From the NCBI GenBank assembly GCA_002396085.1, contig DGWI01000034.1, positions 1 to 64,000 on the forward strand: a DNA stretch of 64,000 nucleotides. Direction: 5' to 3'. The notes beneath the pieces are model-generated. The model was not told the DNA's origin, searched no databases, and worked only from the letters and a program-made list of their open reading frames with translations. Made by a program: the position numbers and the translations under genes. The DNA is from Porphyromonadaceae bacterium UBA4262 (GTDB taxonomy: Bacteria; Bacteroidota; Bacteroidia; Bacteroidales; Muribaculaceae). Below, one piece after another: positions 33,485-41,859 of this stretch (positions are counted from its first letter, which is position 1; each line of letters begins with the position of its first letter).

Positions 33485-35992
33485 ATGAAGAAATTTTTCA
33501 CATTCATCACGATGAGTCTGCTCATGGCTGCTGCGGCTGTGGCGCAGACCACCATCACCCTTGATGCCAGTGTTGACCAGTCGGGCAACACCACGGCAGG
33601 CGAGCAGACGCTCACCAAGGACGGCATCACACTGCATGTGACCAACGGCATTCTTGGCGCTTTTGACCAGAGCAACAGCACCTATGCCTATCGCATCTAC
33701 AAAGATGCGACACTGACAGTGTCGTCGACAGTGGGTGCCATCACCAACATTGAGTTCACTTGCGCAGCAAGCGGCACTACAAAGTATGGCCCCGGTTGCA
33801 TGACAGCCGACTGTGGCACATATACCTACGCCGACAAGGTAGGTACTTGGACAGGCAGCAGCAGTACTATCAAGTTCACTGCTTCGACTGCTCAAGTGCG
33901 TGCCCACAAGATTGTGGTCACCGTGGGTGGCGGTGGCGAGGAGACCGTAGCCAACCCCACTTTCACTCCGGCTGCTGGCACCTACTACAACCCCATCAAT
34001 GTCGAGATCAAGAGCGGCACTACAGGAGCCAACATCTACTACACACTTGATGGCACTACACCCAGCGCAAGCTCGACAGCCTACTCCGAGGCCATCGCTA
34101 TCAGCCAGAACACAACCATCAAGGCTATCGCCATCAAGGGTGACAAACAGAGCCAGGTGAGCGAGGCCGCTTATGTGTTTGAGCAAACAACCCCGGTGGC
34201 CAACATTGCCGCCTTCAACCAAGTTGAGGACAGCACGGTGGTGACCTTCACTAGCCCCGTGGTCGTCACAGCACAACACGGCAATTACACCTACGTCAAG
34301 GACGAGTCGGGCTTTGGCCTGATCTTCAAAGTAGGCAAAACCTACAAGGACGGACAGAGTATTCCCGCTGGTTTCACTGGCATGAAGGTTACTTATAGTG
34401 ACGAGCCCGAGATGGTCGCTCCCCTCAGCGGATTTGAGACAGGCATCGACGGTCCCGCTCCCGAGGCCGAAGAGATTCAGTGCGAGGATGTCAGTGCTGA
34501 CCTCTGGGCACACTATGTTGTGATTAAGGGTGCCAAAATCGACAAGACCGCCAACACCATCACCGATGCCAGTGGCTCGGCTCCCATCCACACCGGTATG
34601 GGCGGCTATGGCAGTTCGACCGACACCACCAAGGTCTATGACGTGTATGCCGTCATCGGTTCTTACCGTCCTGCCAGCGCAACTGAGACCATCTATCAGG
34701 TGCTCCCCTACAAACTGGTTCCCGCTGGCACCACTCCCACCGAGGGTCTGACCATCGCCGAGTTCCAGCAGCTTGCCGATGGCACCGACACCGAGGCATT
34801 CAACGCCGTGACCACCCTGGCACAGAGCGGCAGCCGCCTGTTTGTCAAGGACGAGACGGGCTACATGCTCATCTACGGCAGCGTGGGCAAGACCTACAAC
34901 ACAGGTGACATTATCCCCGCCGGTTTCAGTGGCCAGAAGACCTCTTGGGACGGTGAGCCCGAGCTGAAGAACCCCAAGGACTTCGCCGAGTCGACCGAGA
35001 GCACCACTGTGAAACCTGTCGAGGCCAATGCAGCCTATCTCAAGCACGAGAACTTTGCACACTATGTGGTGTTCAAGAACGCCACCATCAGCGGAGGCAA
35101 GATCTATGATGCCGCTGGTGCCGAAGTAGCCTTCTATTGCAACATGGGTGTCAACCTGCCCGCCGACGAGACCAAGACCTATGACATCTATGGCATCGTG
35201 GGCTCGCACGGAGCAACCAACACCGTCTATCAACTGCTGCCCACCGAGTTCAAGGCAACCGACGGCAGCGAGGAGCAGATTCCCGAGGTGGCCGACGTCG
35301 AGGCTCTCTATGACCTGAACAAGGGCATCAACGCTCGCATCAAGAGCGACCTGGTAGCCATCTATCAGCATGGCAACCGCCTGTTTGTCAAGAACAACGA
35401 CACCTACACGCTGGTCTACGGCACGCTGACCGAGACATTTGAGAACGGTGACATCATCCGTGACGCTATTGCAAGTTGGAGCGAGTACCAGGGTGCTAAG
35501 CAACTCGTGCCGGTAGACTCGACCTTTGTTGTAGCTGAGAAGGGTGAAGCTATCGAGCCCATCGAGATGCCACTCGAGGAGATGGGTCAGGACATGGTAC
35601 ACACCTACTTCCTGGTCAAGAATGCCACCCTCACCACAACTGAGACTGAAAACACCTACATGGTCAACGATGGCACCATCGACATGAAGGCCTTCAACCA
35701 GTTTGGCATCGAGATGCCCGAGGACCTCGAAGCACAGTACGACATCAAGTGCTTCCTCACCGTCTACAAGCAGGAACTTGAACTCTATCCCGTCGAGATC
35801 ACCAAGGTTGGCGGCGATATCGTTATTGGTGACACCAACAATGACGGCAAGGTCGACATCACCGATGTCAACAATGTCATCAACATGATGCTCGGCAAGG
35901 CCGAGATGATTCCTGCTGCCGACACCAATAATGACGGCAAGGTCGACATCACCGATGTCAACAATGTCATCAACCTCATGCTGGGCAAGTAA
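33485..35992 (+). CDS. Secreted multidomain protein with two dockerin-like C-terminal repeats
   Basis: 835 aa. Signal peptide MKKFFTFITMSLLMAAAAVAQ; an N-terminal beta domain; a chitobiase/beta-hexosaminidase-type C-terminal domain (about 155-235: PTFTPAAGTYYNPINVEIKSG ... YYTLDGTTPS); then three related OB-like repeats (ANIAAFNQVEDSTVVTFTSPVVV; LTIAEFQQLADGTDTEAFNAV; VADVEALYDLNKGINARIKSDL). The C-terminus has two copies of DTNNDGKVDITDVNNVIN(M/L)MLGK, each a calcium-binding dockerin-like loop-helix. No enzymatic motif. A TATCTTTG box at 33415-33422 is the likely promoter. Probably a surface or extracellular binding protein. Confidence 0.85.
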   Translation: MKKFFTFITMSLLMAAAAVAQTTITLDASVDQSGNTTAGEQTLTKDGITLHVTNGILGAFDQSNSTYAYRIYKDATLTVSSTVGAITNIEFTCAASGTTKYGPGCMTADCGTYTYADKVGTWTGSSSTIKFTASTAQVRAHKIVVTVGGGGEETVANPTFTPAAGTYYNPINVEIKSGTTGANIYYTLDGTTPSASSTAYSEAIAISQNTTIKAIAIKGDKQSQVSEAAYVFEQTTPVANIAAFNQVEDSTVVTFTSPVVVTAQHGNYTYVKDESGFGLIFKVGKTYKDGQSIPAGFTGMKVTYSDEPEMVAPLSGFETGIDGPAPEAEEIQCEDVSADLWAHYVVIKGAKIDKTANTITDASGSAPIHTGMGGYGSSTDTTKVYDVYAVIGSYRPASATETIYQVLPYKLVPAGTTPTEGLTIAEFQQLADGTDTEAFNAVTTLAQSGSRLFVKDETGYMLIYGSVGKTYNTGDIIPAGFSGQKTSWDGEPELKNPKDFAESTESTTVKPVEANAAYLKHENFAHYVVFKNATISGGKIYDAAGAEVAFYCNMGVNLPADETKTYDIYGIVGSHGATNTVYQLLPTEFKATDGSEEQIPEVADVEALYDLNKGINARIKSDLVAIYQHGNRLFVKNNDTYTLVYGTLTETFENGDIIRDAIASWSEYQGAKQLVPVDSTFVVAEKGEAIEPIEMPLEEMGQDMVHTYFLVKNATLTTTETENTYMVNDGTIDMKAFNQFGIEMPEDLEAQYDIKCFLTVYKQELELYPVEITKVGGDIVIGDTNNDGKVDITDVNNVINMMLGKAEMIPAADTNNDGKVDITDVNNVINLMLGK

Positions 35993-36051
35993 AGCATTGA
36001 TTCTCAGCATCAGAAGCAATTCTTGCCACAGCAATTGTTTCTAGTAGATGG

Positions 36052-36100
36052 ACAAGGCCACTCTGCAACACTCAGAGTGGTCTTGTTAATTTTTGTAATT
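36052..36100 (+). terminator. Terminator after the dockerin-tailed protein
   Basis: ACAAGGCCACTCTG pairs with CAGAGTGGTCTTGT (one G-T) with a 7-nt loop, followed by TAATTTTTG. Confidence 0.85.
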
Positions 36101-36138
36101 TTTTTCAATATTCTGTTTCCTTTCTTGATTTATTGTAG

Positions 36139-36146
36139 TACTTTTG
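36139..36146 (+). promoter_or_regulatory. nhaD -7 promoter box
   Basis: TACTTTTG; initiation near 36150 gives a leader of about 67 nt that contains GATAACTGATAAC-type heptads. Confidence 0.5.
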
Positions 36147-36216
36147 CGGCGTTTTTCAGAACCTCTAATTGATACTGAATACCGACAACGATAACTGATA
36201 ACTTTGTTCTAAACTC

Positions 36217-37560
36217 ATGTCCGTTTTAACCTTGGCGATAATCATCGCATTTATTGCTGGCTATTTGTGCATAGCCCTCGAGAGCGTCACTCACATCAAC
36301 AAGGCCGCCATCGCACTGCTCATGATGGTGGCGTGCTGGACGCTGTTTATGGTCAACCCTGGTGAGTTCTTGCCCGACTACAGCGGCGAGGCACTCTACG
36401 CTCAGGTCAACCATCTGCTGCAACTGCACTTGGGCGACACCGCCACCACCCTATTCTTCCTGATGGGTGCCATGACCATCGTTGAGGTAGTTGACCAGAA
36501 CGGTGGATTTAACTTTGTGCGCAATGCGCTCAAGACCACACACAAGCGGCGCCTGCTGTGGAGCATCGCCTTCATGACCTTCTTCTTGAGCGCCATTCTT
36601 GACAACCTCACCACCACCATCGTCATGATCATGGTGCTGCACAAGTTGGTCAACGACCGTGCCGACCGCCTCATCTATGCCTCGGCAGTGGTGCTTGCAG
36701 CCAACGCGGGAGGTGCCTTCTCGCCCATCGGCGACGTGACCACCATCATGCTCTGGAACGCATCGGTCATCACAGCCGCAGGTGTGATTATGGAGATTTT
36801 CATCCCATCACTGGTGTCAATGGTGTTGCCTGTGTTTATTCTCCAGTACATGCTGCACGGATCGCTGCAACAGCCCACCCTGGCTGCCTCTGACGATGAC
36901 GAGAACGAACTCACTGGCCGTGAGCGCAAGTTCATCTTCTTCCTGGGAGTGGGCGGACTCATGTTTGTACCCATCTTCAAGCATCTGACCCACCTGCCCC
37001 CATATGTGGGCATCCTGATGGTGCTGGGCTTGCTGTGGCTCACCAGCGAGATGTTCTATGCCCACCTGCCCCGACAGAAGCGTGGCGACCACATGCAGAA
37101 ACGTGTGAGCAACCTGCTCTCGCGCATCGACATGGGCACCATCCTCTTCTTCCTGGGCATACTCATGGCTGTAGCGTGCCTCGAGGAGGTGGGCGTTCTC
37201 ACTGTCATGGGCCAGTGGCTCAACGATGTCTCGGGCGGCAACCACTATCTGGTCACCGGTGCCATCGGTGTGATTTCAAGCATCGTCGACAACGTGCCCC
37301 TGGTGGCAGGTTGCATGGGCATGTATCCCTTGGCTCCCACGGGCGACATGGCTGTGGATGGCATCTTCTGGCAGTTGTTGGCTTACTGCGCCGGCGTGGG
37401 TGGCTCGATGCTCATCATCGGCAGTGCGGCCGGTGTTGTGGTCATGGGGTTGGAAAAGGTCACCTTCGGGTGGTATATGCGACGCATCACTCCCATCGCA
37501 TTCGTCGGCTACATCGCCGGCATAGTGTGCTACTGGTTGCTGCGCACATTCATCTTCTAG
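36217..37560 (+). CDS. nhaD: Na+/H+ antiporter, NhaD type
   Basis: 447 aa inner-membrane protein with 11-12 hydrophobic segments. Conserved NhaD pieces include FFLSAILDNLTTTIVMIMVL, ANAGGAFSPIGDVTTIMLWN and the matching second-half motif SSIVDNVPLVAG. It exports Na+ or Li+ in exchange for protons. Convergent with nhaC, whose stop codon is 15 bp away, so two different Na+/H+ antiporter families sit tail to tail. Confidence 0.92.
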   Translation: MSVLTLAIIIAFIAGYLCIALESVTHINKAAIALLMMVACWTLFMVNPGEFLPDYSGEALYAQVNHLLQLHLGDTATTLFFLMGAMTIVEVVDQNGGFNFVRNALKTTHKRRLLWSIAFMTFFLSAILDNLTTTIVMIMVLHKLVNDRADRLIYASAVVLAANAGGAFSPIGDVTTIMLWNASVITAAGVIMEIFIPSLVSMVLPVFILQYMLHGSLQQPTLAASDDDENELTGRERKFIFFLGVGGLMFVPIFKHLTHLPPYVGILMVLGLLWLTSEMFYAHLPRQKRGDHMQKRVSNLLSRIDMGTILFFLGILMAVACLEEVGVLTVMGQWLNDVSGGNHYLVTGAIGVISSIVDNVPLVAGCMGMYPLAPTGDMAVDGIFWQLLAYCAGVGGSMLIIGSAAGVVVMGLEKVTFGWYMRRITPIAFVGYIAGIVCYWLLRTFIF

Positions 37561-37575
37561 AAAAATATTATTTCA

Positions 37576-39051
37576 TTAATTCTGAACGCACGCCTCGGTC
37601 GATGACTGGGGCGTGTTGTGTTTGATGCGCCAGCCCAGAGCCGCCACCAGCAGCGTCATCAGTGGGCACAGCATGTTGAAGAAGCAATAGGGCAAATAGG
37701 TCAATGTGGGCACACCCAGCACCGTGGCCTGTGTCATGCCACAAGTGTTCCACGGCACCAGTACCGAGGTCACAGTCACTGCATCCTCGGTGGTGCGACT
37801 CAGCAGTCGCCGCTCATAACCTTCCTGGTCATAGACCTCGCGAAACATGTCGGCTCCCAGCACGATACTGATAAATTGGTCGCCCGTGGTTAGATTGAGC
37901 AGCAAACCTGTCGCCACGGTCGATCCCACGAGTGTGAAGCGGGTGCGTATAAAGCGGATGATGACCCGCGTGATGCTCTCTATCATGCCGCTGGCCACCA
38001 TGGCGGCACCGAAGCACATGGCGCAGATAATGAGCCAGATGGTGTTGAGCATACCCGCCATGCCACCTGTCGACACCAGGTCGTTGAGCGCAGCAAAGCC
38101 CGTGTCGATCCCCGTTGCACCACAGTAGGTGATAGCCAGCCCCTTGGTCAGAGCGGCTGCAGTGCCCAGTGTGGCATCGCCCGCCACCTGCGTGAGGATG
38201 TGCGGCTGCAAGATGAGTGCCACGATGCCTGCCATAATCGACGAGGCAAACAGCACGATGAGCGAGGGCACCTTGCGGGCAATGAGCACACCTGTGGCAA
38301 TGGGCACCAGCAGGGTCCACAGCGAGATGTTGAAGGTCGACTCCAGTCCATGCGTGTATTGCTCGATGTGCAGTGTGCCATCGGCACCAAAGCCCAGTCC
38401 TGCTATCAGGAAGATTATCAACGACAGCGTCAATGCCGGCACGGTGGTGTGCATCATGTATCGGATGTGCACAAAGATGTCAACACCCGTCGACGACGAG
38501 GCCAGGATAGTGGTGTCGCTCAGTGGCGACATCTTGTCGCCGAAGTAGGCCCCCGAGATGATGGCGCCGGCGGTCCACGCCTCGCTGATGCCCAATGCCT
38601 GTCCGATGGCAAGCAGTGCCACACCGATGGTGGCAATTGTGGTCCACGAACTGCCCGACAGCAGTGACACCAGCGAGCAGATGAGACATGCACTGACCAG
38701 GAAGAAACGTGGCGACAAAATCTGCACACCATAGTAGATGAGCGTGGGCACGACACCGCTGATCATCCACGAGCCCGACAACATGCCCACAGCCAGCAAA
38801 ATCATCAACGTGACGAAGATGCCGCTCATCGTCCTGGCCATCTGCCGCTCAAAGGCCTTCCAGGGCACATGGTAGCATGCCATCGAGATGGTCACACACA
38901 CAGCCACGCCCATGAGCAGGGCCGTCTGGCTGCCGCCGGCCAGCGAGTCGCTGCCAAACAGCACGATAACAATTGCCAGTAGCCCTATCAGCACCATAAT
39001 GGGGATGATCGCCACCAGCGGATGCGGAAGTTGTCTAGGTCTATCGTCCAT
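37576..39051 (-). CDS. nhaC: Na+/H+ antiporter, NhaC type
   Basis: 491 aa from ATG 39051 (in-frame alternatives GTG 39069 and ATG 39063 are less likely). About 12 membrane segments; the family motifs LLSGSSWTTIATIGVALLAIG and AYFGDKMSPLSDTTILAS are intact. Exchanges Na+ for H+ across the inner membrane; some relatives exchange malate/lactate. No obvious terminator is present between it and nhaD. Confidence 0.9.
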   Translation of the reverse strand: MDDRPRQLPHPLVAIIPIMVLIGLLAIVIVLFGSDSLAGGSQTALLMGVAVCVTISMACYHVPWKAFERQMARTMSGIFVTLMILLAVGMLSGSWMISGVVPTLIYYGVQILSPRFFLVSACLICSLVSLLSGSSWTTIATIGVALLAIGQALGISEAWTAGAIISGAYFGDKMSPLSDTTILASSSTGVDIFVHIRYMMHTTVPALTLSLIIFLIAGLGFGADGTLHIEQYTHGLESTFNISLWTLLVPIATGVLIARKVPSLIVLFASSIMAGIVALILQPHILTQVAGDATLGTAAALTKGLAITYCGATGIDTGFAALNDLVSTGGMAGMLNTIWLIICAMCFGAAMVASGMIESITRVIIRFIRTRFTLVGSTVATGLLLNLTTGDQFISIVLGADMFREVYDQEGYERRLLSRTTEDAVTVTSVLVPWNTCGMTQATVLGVPTLTYLPYCFFNMLCPLMTLLVAALGWRIKHNTPQSSTEACVQN

Positions 39052-39062
39052 GATTAAAATCA

Positions 39063-39139
39063 TTATCACGAATTAGAGAATTATCGAAAATTTAGCATCT
39101 GCCGACTAAATAATTCTTTAATTCTCTAATTCGTGATAA
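39063..39139. repeat. Perfect 21-bp inverted repeat (CACGAATTAGAGAATTA family)
   Basis: 39063-39083 and 39119-39139 are exact inverted copies around a 35-nt loop, in the short gap between pheT and nhaC. A related pair is at 60442-60480. Confidence 0.9.
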
Positions 39140-39165
39140 AAAAGGATTCAGTTGTCTCTTGTAGG

Positions 39166-41631
39166 TTATCGCAACTGGGCACCCAGTTGGGTCTCAAGGG
39201 CCTTGATGACCTTCTGCATGACGGCATCGATCTGCTTGTCTTGCAGTGTCTTCTGGTCGTCTTGCAGCGTCATGCTGATGGCATAGGACTTCTTGCCGGC
39301 AGCCAGTTTGTTGCTCTCGTAGACATCAAACAGGCCCACCTCACGCAGCAACTTCTTGTCGCAGCCCATGACCACACGGCGGATGTCGTCGTAGGTCACC
39401 TCGCGGTCGACCAGCAGTGCCAGGTCGCGGCGCACGGGCAGTGTCTTGGGCAGGTCACGGTACTTGATATCCTTCTTGGCAGCCATCTTGCAGGCCAACT
39501 TCCAGTCGACCTGAGCATAGAACACTTCCTGGTCCACATCGGTGATCTTGAGCACCTTGCCGGTGACCACGCCCAGTGTCGCCACCAGTTTGCCGCCACG
39601 ATTCTTGTAGGCCAGGGCGGGATCGACGGTGTCGTCGGCGGTCTGCTCCAGCACCAGGTCGCTCAGGTCGATGCCCATGTTGACGAGCACATTCTCCAGG
39701 TCGCTCTTGAGGTCATAGACAGTGACGCGGCGAGCCTTGTCGGCCCACGAGTCGCCATGATTGTTGCCGGTCATCCACAGGCACAGCATCGCGCTCTCGG
39801 TGTAGGGGGCCAGCGCCTTCTCCTCCTGGCTCACCGTGCCATCGTAGTGATAGACGTTGCCGAACTCATAGAGGCGCAGGTTCTGGTTCTTGTGGTTGAT
39901 GTTGCGGGCCACACTCTCCATGCCACCGAAGAGCAACGTCTGTCGCATGACGTTGAGGTCGCTGCTCAGGGGGTTCATGATGTGCACGCAGTGGGCCTCG
40001 GGATAGGTCTGGCACTCGGCATAGTAGGCTGCTGGGGTGAGCGAGTTGTTCATCATCTCGTGATAGCCCAGCGAGGTCAACTGGTTGCTGATGTGCTCCT
40101 GCATGTTGTCGGCAAAGTCGACTTGGTCTTGCTGGCTCAGGCTCACGTGCATGCTGTGGTCAAACTCGATGTTGTTGTAGCCATAGACGCGCAAGATGTC
40201 CTCGACCACGTCGCAGGGGCGCTGCACGTCCACGCGATAGGTGGGCACCTCGAGTTGCAGATGCTCATCGTCCTCGGCCACAATCTTCATCTCCAGGCTG
40301 GTGACGATGCTGCGGATGGTGTCGTGATCCAGTTCCTTGCCGATGAGTCCGGTCACATAGTCATAGCGCAGGTCGACAGCGAAGCCGGGGAAGTCGTGGG
40401 CCTTGACGTCGACGATGTCGCCGCAGATCTCGCCACCCGCCAACTGCTTGACCAGCATCGCGGCCAACTTGAGGTTATAGACCGTCTCGTTGGGGTCGAT
40501 GCCACGCTCAAAGCGGAACGACGCATCGGTGTTCAGCCCGAAGCGGCGGGCCGTCTTGCGTATCCACGTGGGGTGGAAATAGGCACTCTCGAGGAAGACG
40601 TCGGTCGTCTGCTCGGTCACACCCGAGTCCAGGCCACCGAACACACCGCCGATGCACATCTCGTCCTCGGCGTTGCAGATCATCAGGTCGCGGTCGGTGA
40701 GCGTGCGCTCCACGCCGTCCAGCGTCACAAACCGGGTGCCGGCAGGTGCCGTGCGCACCACCACGCGGTCGCCCTTGACCCTCGAGAGGTCAAAGCAGTG
40801 CATCGGTTGCCCCATGCCCAGCAGCATGTAGTTGGTGATGTCGACGATGACATTGATGGGACGCTGACCCACAGCCAGCAGCCAGTCGCGCAGCCACTTG
40901 GGGCTCTCGCCCACCTTCACGCCACGCACGGTGATGCCGCTGTAGCGCGGGCAGGCCTCGGCGTTGAGCACCTCGACGGGGATGCCGCCGTCGGCACGAT
41001 CAATCTTGAAGTCCTCCACGCTGGGCTTGGTCAGGATGCCCTTGCGCCCGTTCTGCTTGCACCATGCCACCAGGTCGCGAGCCACACCATAGTGCGACGC
41101 GCCGTCGATGCGGTTGGGCGTGAGGTCCACCTCGATGAGCCAGTCATCCTCGATGCCATAGTACTGGGCTGCAGCCATGCCCACCGGGGTATCCTCGGGC
41201 AGGACGATGATGCCGTCGTGACTCGTGCCCACGCCGATCTCATCCTCGGCACAGATCATGCCCAGCGACTCCTCGCCGCGCATCTTGGAGCGCTTGATGG
41301 TGAACTCCTGGTCGCCATCATAGAGCGTGGTGCCCAGCGTAGCGACGATCACCTTCTGCCCGGCGGCGACATTGGGCGCGCCGCACACAATCTGCACCGG
41401 TGCCTCACCATTGCCCAGGTCCACGGTAGTGATGTGCAGGTGGTCACTGTTGGGGTGATCAATGCAGGTGAGCACGTGGCCCACCACCAGTCCGCGCAAT
41501 CCGCCACGGATGGTCTCGACACGCTGCAGCGCGCCCACCTCCAGCCCCAGGCTGGTCAGTGCCACGCTCACCTCATCGGGCGTGAGGTCGGTGTCGATGT
41601 AGTGCTTTAGCCATTTATACGAAATGTTCAT
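39166..41631 (-). CDS. pheT: Phenylalanyl-tRNA synthetase, beta subunit
   Basis: 821 aa. The tRNA-binding OB domain at the N-terminus (VVGHVLTCIDHPNSDHLHITTVDLG, APNVAAGQKVIVA), the B3/4 editing domain, B5 domain and C-terminal ferredoxin-like anticodon-binding domain (KTLPVRRDLALLVDREVTYDDIRRVV) are in the standard order. Works with the alpha subunit (pheS), which is not in the window, to charge tRNA-Phe. Its leader carries a long octamer tandem repeat. Confidence 0.97.
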   Translation of the reverse strand: MNISYKWLKHYIDTDLTPDEVSVALTSLGLEVGALQRVETIRGGLRGLVVGHVLTCIDHPNSDHLHITTVDLGNGEAPVQIVCGAPNVAAGQKVIVATLGTTLYDGDQEFTIKRSKMRGEESLGMICAEDEIGVGTSHDGIIVLPEDTPVGMAAAQYYGIEDDWLIEVDLTPNRIDGASHYGVARDLVAWCKQNGRKGILTKPSVEDFKIDRADGGIPVEVLNAEACPRYSGITVRGVKVGESPKWLRDWLLAVGQRPINVIVDITNYMLLGMGQPMHCFDLSRVKGDRVVVRTAPAGTRFVTLDGVERTLTDRDLMICNAEDEMCIGGVFGGLDSGVTEQTTDVFLESAYFHPTWIRKTARRFGLNTDASFRFERGIDPNETVYNLKLAAMLVKQLAGGEICGDIVDVKAHDFPGFAVDLRYDYVTGLIGKELDHDTIRSIVTSLEMKIVAEDDEHLQLEVPTYRVDVQRPCDVVEDILRVYGYNNIEFDHSMHVSLSQQDQVDFADNMQEHISNQLTSLGYHEMMNNSLTPAAYYAECQTYPEAHCVHIMNPLSSDLNVMRQTLLFGGMESVARNINHKNQNLRLYEFGNVYHYDGTVSQEEKALAPYTESAMLCLWMTGNNHGDSWADKARRVTVYDLKSDLENVLVNMGIDLSDLVLEQTADDTVDPALAYKNRGGKLVATLGVVTGKVLKITDVDQEVFYAQVDWKLACKMAAKKDIKYRDLPKTLPVRRDLALLVDREVTYDDIRRVVMGCDKKLLREVGLFDVYESNKLAAGKKSYAISMTLQDDQKTLQDKQIDAVMQKVIKALETQLGAQLR

Positions 41632-41635
41632 ATCT

Positions 41636-41735
41636 TTGTTGAGTTACGAGTTACGAGTTACGAGTTACGAGTTACGAGTTGCGAGTTGCGAGTTACAAGT
41701 TGCGAGTTACAAGTTGCGAGTTGCGAGTTGCAAGA
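41636..41735. repeat. Tandem 8-bp repeat GAGTTACG in the pheT leader
   Basis: About twelve units of GAGTTACG with GAGTTGCG and AAGTTGCG variants, uninterrupted, between the pheT -7 box and its ATG. It is transcribed as part of the pheT leader. Confidence 0.92.
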
Positions 41736-41753
41736 CTCGGGTTATTGAAACTG

Positions 41754-41761
41754 CAAAGATA
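41754..41761 (-). promoter_or_regulatory. pheT -7 promoter box
   Basis: TATCTTTG on the minus strand; initiation near 41750 gives a leader of about 119 nt made mainly of the octamer array. Confidence 0.55.
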
Positions 41762-41859
41762 CAACATTTTTGGCAATCGGCGAACAATTGTGCCACAACT
41801 TCGGCAAAAAAAGCATTTCCCCTCCCGCCACAACAACAATTCAGAAAAACAAGCAGCAA

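Noticed and set aside
33455..36034. Long minus-strand frame opposite the dockerin-tailed protein
   Set aside because: Antisense shadow; the plus strand has a signal peptide and dockerin repeats.
39133..41610. Long plus-strand frame opposite pheT
   Set aside because: Shadow of pheT with low-complexity composition and no recognisable motif.
41641..41735. Possible CRISPR array
   Set aside because: Units are contiguous octamers without spacers, so it is a simple tandem repeat.
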